Source of the DNA: Sorangiineae bacterium NIC37A_2
GTDB lineage: Bacteria; Myxococcota_A; Polyangia; Polyangiales; Polyangiaceae
Direction of reading: 5' to 3'
Assembly (NCBI GenBank): GCA_002085155.1
Contig: NASX01000012.1
Coordinates: 20,894-70,204, forward strand
DNA length: 49,311 nt
Below, in pieces: positions 33,902 to 42,086 of the stretch. Each line of letters begins with the position of its first letter. Positions within the stretch are counted from its first letter, which is position 1. A program made the position numbers and the translations under genes. The notes under the pieces were generated by a model. It ran no database searches, was not told where the DNA came from, and worked only from the letters and a program-made list of their open reading frames with translations.

Positions 33902-33974
33902 CGACGGCTCTCTTAGTCGAGCGGCCGCGAGGGCGCTATGGCCGCGTGGAGGCTGGGGGCGCTGAAGCGCGGGT

Positions 33975-34010
33975 GAAATAGCCGCCGTTTGGGGAGGTTT
34001 TGACTATTTC
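33975..34010. promoter_or_regulatory. inverted repeat in divergent promoter region
   Basis: GAAATAG (33975-33981) and CTATTTC (34004-34010) form a perfect 7-bp inverted repeat with 22 bases between. Both arms sit in the 135-base spacer between the dehydrogenase and peroxidase genes, and they are AT-rich against a GC-rich background. The arm centres are 29 bp apart. A regulator site or overlapping promoter elements are possible; a TTGACT at 34000-34005 overlaps the right arm. Confidence 0.35.
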
Positions 34011-34036
34011 CCACGGGTGACCAGACTCGCGCCTCC

Positions 34037-35122
34037 ATGCGTCGATTCTGCATCTCCATTTTCGTGGCCGGTGCGCTCGTAGCCTGCAAAGCCCCGGACG
34101 ACTCCTCCCGGCAGGGAGCTGTTCCGAACCTTGCGCGCGCGAGCGTCTCCGAAACCCAGCTGAGCCTTTCCGACCTGCGTCGTCCGTTCCGTCCTCCGCT
34201 TCCGGAGACCTACGACCTCGAGCCCAAAGGTTCCGACGAACTCGTCCGCCTCGGCCAAATGCTCTACTTCGACAAGCGACTGTCGAAGAACCACGACCTC
34301 TCCTGTAACTCCTGCCACCAACTGGATCGTTACGGCGTGGACGGCGAGGTCACGTCCTTCGGACACAAGAAGCAGCGCGGCGGGCGCAACTCACCGACCG
34401 TTTACAACGCAGCTGGTCACTTCGTGCAATTCTGGGACGGGCGCTCTCCTCACGTTGAGCACCAGGCCACACAACCGATCGTGAACCCCGTCGAGATGGC
34501 GATGGCCGGCGATGACCAGATCGTTGAGACGCTTGAGTCGATCCCGGGCTACGTGTCGGCTTTTGCGAGCGCCTTCCCCGGCGAAGCCAAGCCGATCACC
34601 GTGAAAAACGCGGGCATCGCGATGGGCGCCTTCGAGCGGAAGCTGACGACGCCGAGCCGCTTCGATCGTTTCCTCGCGGGCGAGGACGACGCTCTCACGA
34701 CAGAAGAACAAGAGGGTCTTCGCACCTTCGTTTCCCTCGGCTGCGCGTCGTGTCACGAAGGAACGCTGCTCGGCGGCCGCATGTACCAGAAGGCTGGCAT
34801 CACTGTGGAGTGGCCGAACCAGAAGGACCAGGGACGCTTCGATGTGACGGGTCGCGAAGCGGACAGGATGCTCTTCAAGGTGCCGAGCCTCCGCAACATC
34901 GCCATGACCGGTCCCTACTTCCACGACGGCTCAGTGGAGCATCTGGGAGACGCGGTGCGCCTCATGGGCGAGCACCAGCTGGGTCGTAAGCTCACCGATC
35001 AAGAGACCGGCTCGATCGTGACCTTCCTCAACGCTCTCACCGGCACTCTGCCGGAAGCGTGGATCCAGGAGCCGAAGCTGCCGGCGTCGGGACCGAAGAC
35101 TCCGCGTCCCGATCCGAACTGA
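34037..35122 (+). CDS. di-heme cytochrome c peroxidase / MauG family lipoprotein
   Basis: The 361-residue protein has a lipobox (GALVAC, C17) and two c-type heme sites: CNSCH at 90-94 and CASCH at 236-240. The FWDGR segment (W133) lies between the hemes, matching the conserved Trp of bacterial di-heme peroxidases, and PVEMAM follows in the same block. These periplasmic enzymes reduce hydrogen peroxide with electrons from small cytochromes; MauG-type members modify proteins instead. Sequence alone does not distinguish these. Being a lipoprotein, it is probably anchored to the outer or inner membrane. It is convergent with the HD-domain gene. Confidence 0.93.
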   Translation: MRRFCISIFVAGALVACKAPDDSSRQGAVPNLARASVSETQLSLSDLRRPFRPPLPETYDLEPKGSDELVRLGQMLYFDKRLSKNHDLSCNSCHQLDRYGVDGEVTSFGHKKQRGGRNSPTVYNAAGHFVQFWDGRSPHVEHQATQPIVNPVEMAMAGDDQIVETLESIPGYVSAFASAFPGEAKPITVKNAGIAMGAFERKLTTPSRFDRFLAGEDDALTTEEQEGLRTFVSLGCASCHEGTLLGGRMYQKAGITVEWPNQKDQGRFDVTGREADRMLFKVPSLRNIAMTGPYFHDGSVEHLGDAVRLMGEHQLGRKLTDQETGSIVTFLNALTGTLPEAWIQEPKLPASGPKTPRPDPN

Positions 35123-35239
35123 CGCGAGGGCGACCGCCGGGTCCCGTGCCGCATTTTCCCCTCTTTGGAGGCTGCGGCGCGGGGGCCGGGGCCCCGCGGT
35201 CGAGGCGCTCACGTCCCGCTCGATGTTTCAGAAAAATGT

Positions 35240-35260
35240 GGGGAGGAGATGAGTCTCCCC
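35240..35260. terminator. hairpin between peroxidase and HD-domain genes
   Basis: GGGGAG (35240-35245) and CTCCCC (35255-35260) form a 6-bp perfect stem with a nine-base loop, between convergent stop codons. The plus strand continues TGCTTCCTC, a weak pyrimidine tract. The minus strand reads into CACATTTTTC, a better U-run, so it may end the HD-domain transcript. Confidence 0.45.
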
Positions 35261-35294
35261 TGCTTCCTCAAAAAGTGCGGCGCGAAGCGAAACG

Positions 35295-36083
35295 TCACTC
35301 CTTGGAGACGGCGTCTTTCAGAAGTGAGCTGCTCTTGAGGTGCTCAAGATAGACACTCGACTCGGCTTGTGAAGGAAGCTCGCCGCGCTCGACCGCCTCT
35401 TCGAGTTCTTTCATGAGCGAGCCGACGATCGGTCCGGGACGTAGCTGAAAGTGAGTGATGATCTCGCTACCAAGTCCTTTGGGCAGAGGCGGAACGCGCG
35501 CGTCCTCCTCCGCGATCTTCTCAGCGCGCCGTGCGAGTTCTGCCATTCGTTGGTGATGACGCTCGCGCCGCTCGGGGCGCTTGGTGGTGATGTCAGCGCG
35601 CGCGAGAGCCAAAATGTCCTCAAAATGAGCGCCGAGCTCACGATGAACCCGGCGCACGGCGCTGTCGGTCCAGTCGCGCTGGTACGCTTCGAGATAGCCG
35701 AGGTGGCGAATGATGAAGCTGACCTGTGTTCGAAAATCGGCGGGCAGGTCCGTGCGCTTCGCAGCTCTCTCGAACAAGCGGGCGCTCACAGCCTCATGGG
35801 AGTGAAATGTGACCTTCCCTGATTCGGTGGAATAGGTCTTCACCTTTCCCACATCGTGGAACAGCGCAGCCCACCGCACCGCACGTCGTCGCACAGTTTG
35901 TCTTACGACTTGTTTGGTGTGCGCCCAGAGATCTTTGTGACCTTGTCCGTCACCACCGAAGCCCACCATCGCTTGGACTTCAGGATACAGCTCTGCTAAA
36001 ACACCAGTGCCCTGCAGTAGCTCGAGTTGACCTTCCGGATCGTCGGAGAGTAAGGCCTGTTCGACTGGCGTGAACTTTTCCAC
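35295..36083 (-). CDS. HD-domain protein related to tRNA nucleotidyltransferase HD region
   Basis: The core contains HKDLWAHTKQVV, the metal-binding ALFHDVGKVKTYS and FHSHEAVSARLFERAAKR, the HD-superfamily phosphohydrolase pattern as it occurs in CCA-adding enzymes and their stand-alone relatives. The N-terminal nucleotidyltransferase head is absent, so it is not a CCA enzyme. The substrate is unknown. I chose the GTG at 36083 (VEKFTPVEQALL), which begins just before the conserved helix and gives 262 residues. In-frame alternatives are the ATG at 36182 and the upstream limit at 36245; their extra residues are Ser/Arg-rich, and none has a clear ribosome binding site. It is divergent from the YceI gene. 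Confidence 0.82.
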   Translation of the reverse strand: MEKFTPVEQALLSDDPEGQLELLQGTGVLAELYPEVQAMVGFGGDGQGHKDLWAHTKQVVRQTVRRRAVRWAALFHDVGKVKTYSTESGKVTFHSHEAVSARLFERAAKRTDLPADFRTQVSFIIRHLGYLEAYQRDWTDSAVRRVHRELGAHFEDILALARADITTKRPERRERHHQRMAELARRAEKIAEEDARVPPLPKGLGSEIITHFQLRPGPIVGSLMKELEEAVERGELPSQAESSVYLEHLKSSSLLKDAVSKE

Positions 36084-36287
36084 GGATTCGCTGGTTCGAC
36101 TCGAGGAACGGCGCCCGGAGTGACGCTGGTTCGCGAGGGGCGACGTGTTTACAACGCTGACACTCAACCGACCAGGGAACATTGAGCATTTTACGAACGT
36201 AACCTGATCCAAATCTGGTCCTTGGGCATGTAGGGACCGGGGCAACGTATCGGTGGGTTCAAGAAAGTAGATAGAGGAAGAAAACTA

Positions 36288-36875
36288 ATGAAAGCAGCTA
36301 GTTCTGGACTGAAAAGCCGTTTTTTGGGTGCAATTGCCGGAGTTGCGATGCTGGCAACGGTCGGCGTTGGTGTAGCTGAAGCCGCCCTCACGTACGCGGG
36401 CGACAGCAAGCTGGAGTTTCTGGCCCTCGGACCCGCCGGGCTGAAGATCGTCGGTCAGTACAAGAAGGAAAAGGCCGCTTCTCTCTCGGTGACGGAGAAG
36501 GACGGCTCGATCGTTCTTTCGGTTCCCTGGTCGTCGCTCACGACCGGCATGGGTCTGCGCGACGAGCACATGGGCAAGTACTTCCACACCGACAAGCACC
36601 CGAACGTGACCGTCGAGGTGAGCCGCGCAGCTCTCACGTTCCCTGAGGATCAGAAGGAAGCTTCCGGCAACGTGAAGGGCAAGGTCACCATCAACGGTGT
36701 CACCAAGGAGCTGCCCATCAACTATCAGGTGAAGCGTACGGGCAGCGACTACCACGTGAAGGGCACCTTCACGGTACCGGTCAGCGACTTCAAGGTCGAG
36801 ATCCCCTGCTACCTCGGTCAGTGTGTGAATAACGACGTGAAGGTCCGAGCAGCATTTAAGCTTCGCGAATCCTAA
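36288..36875 (+). CDS. exported YceI-family protein
   Basis: The 195-residue protein starts after a strong ribosome binding site (AGAGGAAG). A signal peptide probably ends at VAEA (residue 32). The mature part is a YceI-type beta-barrel: SSLTTGMGLRDEHMGKYF, then HPNVTVEVSRAAL, then VKGKVTINGVTKELPI and YHVKGTFTVPVSDFKVEIP. YceI proteins are periplasmic lipocalin-like barrels that bind polyisoprenoids or other amphiphiles. The pair C-YLGQ-C near residue 175 may form a disulfide, which is not general in the family. It is a monocistronic unit with its own strong terminator; the codon use and SD suggest good expression. Confidence 0.93.
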   Translation: MKAASSGLKSRFLGAIAGVAMLATVGVGVAEAALTYAGDSKLEFLALGPAGLKIVGQYKKEKAASLSVTEKDGSIVLSVPWSSLTTGMGLRDEHMGKYFHTDKHPNVTVEVSRAALTFPEDQKEASGNVKGKVTINGVTKELPINYQVKRTGSDYHVKGTFTVPVSDFKVEIPCYLGQCVNNDVKVRAAFKLRES

Positions 36876-36896
36876 ATCGATAATACTTTCACCCAT

Positions 36897-36937
36897 GGAA
36901 GGCGCCCCCGAACCTCGCGGGCGCCTTCCTCCTTTTT
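36897..36937 (+). terminator. strong rho-independent terminator of the YceI gene
   Basis: GGAAGGCGCCC (36897-36907) pairs perfectly with GGGCGCCTTCC (36919-36929) over 11 bp with an 11-base loop, followed by TCCTTTTTG. This is the best intrinsic terminator in the window apart from the tRNA one. Confidence 0.88.
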
Positions 36938-37051
36938 GTGCGGGTGGTGGAGCGCTTCAGATGCGCTCGATGAGCGCGCGAAAACGTTCCGAGAGGCGGA
37001 GCATCCCCGCCACGAAAACTCCGAGGAGCTCTCGCTCAGCGGCGCTCAGAG

Positions 37052-38344
37052 CTAGGAAGAAGGCAGATCCTGAACCTTGTCCCAGGGACCTCGGATCGCG
37101 ATGGTGAGTCCATCGCGCTGGAGATTGCAGAAGAGAGTGCTCCCGTCCGGAGAGAAACACACACCAGCGAACTCGCTATCGGAGGCCACGTTGCGAGCGA
37201 TCACGTAGCTGGTCCCGTCGGGGCGGATCCCGCGCAAGTGCTGCGGTCCCATGCCGTCTTCGGCCACGATCGGTTCGCCCCAAGGCGCGACGGTGATGTT
37301 GTCGGGGAACTGAAGGCCGCCGAGGGGCGGCGCTTCTGCGATGAGCTCGAGACGATCGGGGCGCCGGGCGTCTCCGAGAATGAGACGAAAGATCTGTCCT
37401 TTGCCTGCGGTGCCGCCGGTTGTTGCCGATACCAGGACGCTCGGTCGCGACCCAGTTCGCCCCGCGTCGAACCAGATGCCTTCGGCGCGGCGGATCGTGA
37501 GCGCGCCTCGCTCGCTTCCTTGCTCTCGAGTGGGCGTTTGTTTCGCAGCAGGGTCAGGGATCTCGACCCATTCGATTTCTAAAGACGCTCCCCTCCGCAT
37601 CGCGGCAGTGTCGAAATTCGCTTGTCCAGCGGCGCGGGCGACCTGGAGTCGCCCCTCGAACGGGGCGCCTGGGTCGCGCGGAACGAAGCGATAGAGACAA
37701 CCGTCGTTCTGGTCTTCGCTCAGGTAGGCGCAGAGCGTCCTCGGATCGACGGCGGCTGCTTCGTGGCGGAAGCGGCCGTAGCCGTGGAGCGGTCGTGGCG
37801 CTGCGAGGGAGCTCGCCGCCGGATCGCACAAGAACACCCAGCCGTGCCCGGTGTTCTCAGTTTCCTCACAGGTGAGGTAGCCGAACGGGCTCGGGCCTCC
37901 CGAACAATTGAGGGTGGTTCCGGTGAGGACCATGTTCGACCTCTTGACGGCGAGAGTCTTGGGATCGACGACGAGGCGACTGACGCCACCATCTTGGCCT
38001 CGGTCGAAGGCGAGGGAGGGCTGTCCTTGGGGAAAGGCGCCGCGGCTCGGGCTGCGCCCGATCTCGTGGTTTCGCATGAGGACGTAGCTGCCGTCCGGCC
38101 CCTGAAAACAGGCCATACCATCGGGCAGATCTGGGGTGCGCAGGCCGTCGCTCATCGCTGTCCCAGACCGAGAGAGGATGGTCTGGCGAAAGCCCGGCGG
38201 CAGCGCGAGGGGACCGTCGCTCTTCTCGAGACCACTCTCAGAGAGCCCCCGACTGTGGCCGCGTGGAGCGCGGCTCAAGATCGCGGTGAGGGCGGCTGTT
38301 CCGCCGAGCGTCGCGCCCAAATAGATCCACTCTCGCCGATGCAT
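37052..38344 (-). CDS. PhoX-like (DUF839) alkaline phosphatase family protein
   Basis: The 430-residue protein starts MHRREWIYLG with a hydrophobic stretch, a Tat-like twin-arginine signal although not the perfect SRRxFLK. The body matches the PhoX/DUF839 beta-propeller: RNHEIGRSP, GTTLNCSGGPSPFGYLTCEE, GYGRFRHEAAAVDP, YLSEDQNDGCLYRFVP, LQFPDNITVAPWG, EDGMGPQHLRG and FAGVCFSPDGSTLF. PhoX enzymes are Ca/Fe-dependent periplasmic phosphomonoesterases. Key acidic and Cys residues appear present, but activity is not certain, as many DUF839 proteins are uncharacterised. It is transcribed alone, convergent with the YceI gene. Confidence 0.87.
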   Translation of the reverse strand: MHRREWIYLGATLGGTAALTAILSRAPRGHSRGLSESGLEKSDGPLALPPGFRQTILSRSGTAMSDGLRTPDLPDGMACFQGPDGSYVLMRNHEIGRSPSRGAFPQGQPSLAFDRGQDGGVSRLVVDPKTLAVKRSNMVLTGTTLNCSGGPSPFGYLTCEETENTGHGWVFLCDPAASSLAAPRPLHGYGRFRHEAAAVDPRTLCAYLSEDQNDGCLYRFVPRDPGAPFEGRLQVARAAGQANFDTAAMRRGASLEIEWVEIPDPAAKQTPTREQGSERGALTIRRAEGIWFDAGRTGSRPSVLVSATTGGTAGKGQIFRLILGDARRPDRLELIAEAPPLGGLQFPDNITVAPWGEPIVAEDGMGPQHLRGIRPDGTSYVIARNVASDSEFAGVCFSPDGSTLFCNLQRDGLTIAIRGPWDKVQDLPSS

Positions 38345-38431
38345 GGGCTCAGCCTACAGGGCAATAGGGGGCTCCTCAAAATGCCCGGAAGCAAGGTGCG
38401 CTGTGCCTCAATGCCGCGCACCTCGTTCTCG

Positions 38432-40345
38432 TCAATCACGGATCGCCCGACTCGAGAGATCTTCGAGCAAGCTACCGATGCGGCGTGCCACCTGAGCAGG
38501 GCTTTCGAGCTCGGCTCCTTCCGCGAGGAGCGCCTGGTCGTAGAGAAGCTCCATGTAGCGGGCGAGCTCGGGCGAGTCGCTGTTCAATAGCTGCATTTTG
38601 CGCAAATTCTGGATGATGGGGTGGTCCGGGTTGATCTCGAGGATGCGCTTGGTCTCCGGCACCGTGAGGTTCTGGGCCTTGAACATCGCGACCATATGGG
38701 GCGGGAGGCCGCCCTCGGGGGTCACAAGGCAAGCCGGGCTCTCTGCGAGACGGCTGGAGTTGCGGACACTTTGGACCTTGGAGCCCAGCACCGTTTGGAG
38801 TTTCTCGGTGAGGGCGTCGGTGGGCTCGGGCTTCTCCGCGTCACTTTCGCCGAGATCGAGGTCGGCGCTGGTCACGTTGATGAACGGTTTGTCAGCGTAG
38901 TCGGTGAGCTTTTCGAGCGCGAAGGAGTCGACATTGTCCGTGAGCAGAAGCACCTCATGGCCGCTCTTGACCAATTTCTCGAGGTGCGGGCTCTGGCGCA
39001 GCAGCGCGAGGCTCGTTCCCTCGATGTAATAGATGCCTTTTTGGCCCTCCTTCATGCGAGAGACGTAGCCCGCGAGCGTCGTCCATTCGCCGAAAGGCTC
39101 GGCATTCTCTCTTGCCTTTTCGGCGTCGGACGACTCGGTGCTTGGGAGCGTGTGCGCAAAAAGGCAGAGTTCGCTGAGGCGCTCTTTCAACTCTGGCTCG
39201 AAGTAGAGGCCTTCTTTCAAGATGGCGCCGAACTTGGTCCAGAAGGTCACATACTCTTCGGGGCGTTCCTTCTTGAGCTCCTCAATCATGGTGAGGACGT
39301 TTGAGACGACCTGCTTGCGCATGATGCGGACGATGCGCGAATCCTGGAGCGTCTCGCGGGACACGTTGAGCGGGAGGTCCTCGGAATCGACCACACCCCG
39401 CACGAAGCGGAGCCAGCTCGGCAGGAGCTCCTCGGAGCTCTCCATGGCCAAGACGCGGCGCACGTGCAGACGGACGCCATGTTTCGTGCGTGGATCGAGC
39501 AGATCGGCGCGCGCGTTTTTGGGCAGATAGACGATGCCTGCGAACTCTTGGTTGCCTTCGATCTTGAAGTGACGATAGGCGAGCGGCGCTTCCCAATCGT
39601 GAGCGAGGTGTTTGTAGAACTCCTCGTATTGCTCTTTCGTGACCTCCTTCGGGTTCCTTTGCCAAAGGGCTTTGGCTTGGTTCAGGATCTCGGGTTCGTC
39701 CGGCTTTTCCGGGTCGATGAGCTCGACGGGGTGGCCAATGTAGTCTGAATGATGTCGGACGACTTCGCGCACGCGCCAGGGCTTGGCGTATTCTTTTTCG
39801 TCTTCTTTGAGCTTGAGCACGATGGTCGTGCCGGGCTCGTCGCGCTCCGCCGGTTCGATCGTGAAGCTCGTGCGCGCGTCGCTGGTCCAGCGATAGGCTT
39901 GGTCATGGCCGACGGCGCGGGAGGTGACTTCTACCTGCTCGGCAACGAGGAAGGCGCTGTAGAAGCCCACGCCGAACTGCCCGATGAGCTGGGTGAGGTC
40001 GCCTGAGTTTTCTCCAGCCTTCTTGAGGTTCTCGGTGAACTCGCGGGTCCCGGATCGCGCGATCGTCCCGAGGTGGCTGGTCAGCTCCTCTTCGGTCATG
40101 CCGATGCCGTTGTCCGAGATCGTGAGCGTGCCTTCCTTTTCGTTCGGGGTGAGCACGATGCGTCCGGCTTCGAGGGCGAAAGTCGGATCGGTCAGGGCCC
40201 GGAAGCGGCGCTTGTCGATGGCGTCCGCCGCGTTCGAGATCAGTTCGCGGAGGAAAATTTCCTTCTTGGTGTAGAGCGAGTGGACGACGAGGTGCAGGAC
40301 CTTGCTCACATCGGCTTGGAACTCGAGACTCTTCTTTTCGGCCAT
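38432..40345 (-). CDS. htpG: molecular chaperone HtpG (Hsp90)
   Basis: The 637-residue protein covers the whole bacterial Hsp90: an N-terminal GHKL ATPase (REJ-type LRELISNAADAIDKRRF, DNGIGMTEEEL, GQFGVGFYSAF), the middle domain (RRVLAMESSEELLPSWLRF, GVVDSEDLPLNVSRETLQ) and the C-terminal dimerisation domain. It remodels client proteins under stress together with DnaK. The start fits the family (MAEKKSLEFQADVSKVL). No Shine-Dalgarno precedes the ATG, and a heat-shock-type promoter ends only ten bases upstream. Confidence 0.98.
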   Translation of the reverse strand: MAEKKSLEFQADVSKVLHLVVHSLYTKKEIFLRELISNAADAIDKRRFRALTDPTFALEAGRIVLTPNEKEGTLTISDNGIGMTEEELTSHLGTIARSGTREFTENLKKAGENSGDLTQLIGQFGVGFYSAFLVAEQVEVTSRAVGHDQAYRWTSDARTSFTIEPAERDEPGTTIVLKLKEDEKEYAKPWRVREVVRHHSDYIGHPVELIDPEKPDEPEILNQAKALWQRNPKEVTKEQYEEFYKHLAHDWEAPLAYRHFKIEGNQEFAGIVYLPKNARADLLDPRTKHGVRLHVRRVLAMESSEELLPSWLRFVRGVVDSEDLPLNVSRETLQDSRIVRIMRKQVVSNVLTMIEELKKERPEEYVTFWTKFGAILKEGLYFEPELKERLSELCLFAHTLPSTESSDAEKARENAEPFGEWTTLAGYVSRMKEGQKGIYYIEGTSLALLRQSPHLEKLVKSGHEVLLLTDNVDSFALEKLTDYADKPFINVTSADLDLGESDAEKPEPTDALTEKLQTVLGSKVQSVRNSSRLAESPACLVTPEGGLPPHMVAMFKAQNLTVPETKRILEINPDHPIIQNLRKMQLLNSDSPELARYMELLYDQALLAEGAELESPAQVARRIGSLLEDLSSRAIRD

Positions 40346-40355
40346 GACGCGCGGG

Positions 40356-40384
40356 AAATGGGGCCCGGGGCCTTTGGTGTCAAG
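40356..40384 (-). promoter_or_regulatory. heat-shock (sigma-32-type) promoter of htpG
   Basis: On the minus strand CTTGACA (40384-40378) and CCCCATTT (40363-40356) are separated by 14 bases. This is very close to the known RpoH consensus CTTGAAA / CCCCATnT. The -10 box ends ten bases before the ATG, so transcription would begin within a few bases of the start codon, giving a nearly leaderless mRNA. Confidence 0.72.
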
Positions 40385-40507
40385 CCTCGGCCAGGCGACA
40401 AAGTCTCGGGGAGCGGGCCAGGCGGGCGGCGGGGGGTGAAAATTGGCCCTAGAGAAACCGGGCGGGCTTGGTAGAGCCCCCTCGGGCCGGGGTGCTATAC
40501 CTCGAGA

Positions 40508-41629
40508 GTGAAATTGTCTTTGCTTCGCTCTTTTCGGCGCAATTTTGTGTTTTTCGCGAGCCTCGGTCTCGCCTTTGGGGGCTGCGGGGCGCCTGGCACT
40601 TCGAAGTCTGATTCATCATCGGACTCGTCCGGCGATGACCTCCGCACCAATGACTCCAGCGATGACCTGGTGACGCCCGGGGACCTCTCAGGGACGGGTT
40701 CCTCTGGAAACCAAGGCTGCAAAGACGAAGCAGACTGCACCTGCGTCCGCCTGGCGCTGCTCGGAAGCTTGGACTCCAAGGCGATCGACAAGGACACGTC
40801 CGCTTTCGTCGATTGGCTGAACGGCAGCAGCGGCGGAACCGCCAAGGTGACGATGTTCGAACAGAAGCCGTCTTTCGACGCTGCTTTCTTCGAAGAGTTC
40901 GACATTCTGATCGTCGCCAACGTCAACAGTTGGTCGTTCTCCGGGGAGGAGAAGGAGGCTGTTGCCTCTTGGGTGAGGGATGCAGGCGGGGGACTCCTGA
41001 CGCTCACCGGTTTCACGAGCGAAGGGAATGAGCCGTCTGCGACGAGCCAGCTGATTGAGTTTTCAGGGATCTCCTACGGTTCGACCAAGGTCGCTGAGCG
41101 GGGCGAGAACCTCCCGATCTACTACCGGGGCGGGACGGAGAACCTTCGGAACTGCCTTGTGCGCAATGGCGTAAGCTCAAACGATGCCGTCATTACGACG
41201 CCGATCGCCTTCTCACCGGAGAGCGGAGACTACGCCCGCATCACTCAGAATCTCGACTATGTCGGAGCCTATATCGGCTGGGAGGTCCTCGCTCCGAGCG
41301 ACGCAACGGTCATTGCGATCGATCCCACGACCCAGAAGCCGATGGTCGTGGTCAAGCAGGTCGGCCTGGGCAGGGTTTTCGTGTTCGGAGACGAGTGGGT
41401 GATCTTTGCCAACCAGTGGGTCGCGCAGGGGACTCCGACCAACATGCAGATGGATGCCTACAATCCTTGCTGGGTGGAGGCGTCAAAGAGCCCGACCGGG
41501 AGCCCCTTCTTCCACAGCGTACAGAGCCTCTATCAAACCAAACAGTTTTGGTACAACGCGGTCACCTGGCTCGCTCCAGCGCAGCAGTGCGAGTTCGTCG
41601 TGATCGACGAAGACGTCATCATCAAGTGA
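40508..41629 (+). CDS. lipoprotein with amidotransferase-like (Rossmann) domain
   Basis: A GTG start gives a basic signal peptide and lipobox FGGC (C26), followed by an Asp/Ser-rich linker (~32-66), typical of surface lipoproteins. The mature domain begins CTCVRLALLGSLDSK and shows FDILIVANVNSWSFS, the turn WVRDAGGGLLTLTGF and GLGRVFVFGDEWVIFAN. The order of strands resembles class I glutamine-amidotransferase-like folds used in ThuA-like and BatA-type proteins, without an obvious nucleophile Cys. This is a fold-level guess. It stands alone between htpG and the tRNA gene. A 10-bp hairpin follows it. Confidence 0.78.
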   Translation: MKLSLLRSFRRNFVFFASLGLAFGGCGAPGTSKSDSSSDSSGDDLRTNDSSDDLVTPGDLSGTGSSGNQGCKDEADCTCVRLALLGSLDSKAIDKDTSAFVDWLNGSSGGTAKVTMFEQKPSFDAAFFEEFDILIVANVNSWSFSGEEKEAVASWVRDAGGGLLTLTGFTSEGNEPSATSQLIEFSGISYGSTKVAERGENLPIYYRGGTENLRNCLVRNGVSSNDAVITTPIAFSPESGDYARITQNLDYVGAYIGWEVLAPSDATVIAIDPTTQKPMVVVKQVGLGRVFVFGDEWVIFANQWVAQGTPTNMQMDAYNPCWVEASKSPTGSPFFHSVQSLYQTKQFWYNAVTWLAPAQQCEFVVIDEDVIIK

Positions 41630-41672
41630 CCCTTCGGGTGAGGAGCGGGGTGTGCTCGCGGCCCGGGCCTCT

Positions 41673-41695
41673 GGTCGTCCCGAACCGGGACGACC
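41673..41695 (+). terminator. 10-bp perfect hairpin after the lipoprotein gene
   Basis: GGTCGTCCCG (41673-41682) and CGGGACGACC (41686-41695) are perfectly complementary with an AAC loop, 44 bases after the stop codon. No U-run follows (GGGTCGCG), so it may work as a weak terminator or an mRNA 3'-end protector. Confidence 0.5.
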
Positions 41696-41744
41696 GGGTC
41701 GCGCGAGAAAATTCTCGGAGGAGGCGGCTCGTGATGGAAGTGTC

Positions 41745-41772
41745 TTGCTTTCCGAAAAACAGTGGCTAAGGT
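41745..41772 (+). promoter_or_regulatory. candidate promoter of the tRNA gene
   Basis: TTGCTT (41745-41750) and TAAGGT (41767-41772) with a 16-base spacer lie in a locally AT-richer patch. They would give a leader of about 70 bases before the tRNA. Matches to the sigma-70 consensus are partial. Confidence 0.3.
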
Positions 41773-41847
41773 CCGCGGACCTTTTCGCCGGGAGATCCGG
41801 TGACGTGCTCTCGGGCCTAGCTCGGGGTCGCGAAAAAAGAAGGGGTC

Positions 41848-41922
41848 CGGGGCGTGGCGCAGCCTGGTTAGCGCACTAGTCTGGGGGACTAGGGGTCGTG
41901 AGTTCGAATCTCGCCGCCCCGA
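41848..41922 (+). tRNA. tRNA-Pro (anticodon GGG)
   Basis: A full cloverleaf can be drawn: acceptor CGGGGCG with CGCCCCG, D-loop AGCCTGGTTAG, anticodon stem CTAGT/ACTAG enclosing CTGGGGG (anticodon GGG, decoding CCC and CCU), and T-arm GTGAG-TTCGAAT-CTCGC. The discriminator base is A. The gene continues CCG, so the 3' CCA is not encoded and must be added by a CCA-adding enzyme. It is a single tRNA, not in a cluster. Confidence 0.95.
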
Positions 41923-41934
41923 CCGAAACGAAGA

Positions 41935-41974
41935 GCTCCGAGGGACCGAAGGTCCCTCGGAGCGTCGTTTTGTG
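41935..41974 (+). terminator. rho-independent terminator of the tRNA
   Basis: GCTCCGAGGGACC (41935-41947) pairs perfectly over 13 bp with GGTCCCTCGGAGC (41951-41963) around a GAA loop, followed by GTCGTTTTGTG. It begins 12 bases after the tRNA. Confidence 0.9.
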
Positions 41975-42086
41975 TTGAGCCGTCTCGCCGTTCGGGCAGA
42001 AGAGCGATGTTCCGGGCGAGCCGAGCGGGTCGTCGAACCACATTTTCGGGCCCCGATTCCCTCGAGGCGCTGTATAAGCGCCGCCC

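Noticed and set aside
32315-33916. 533-codon plus-strand ORF opposite the YdiJ-type gene
   Set aside because: The reverse strand carries unmistakable FAD and Fe-S motifs here; the plus frame is its mirror image in composition.
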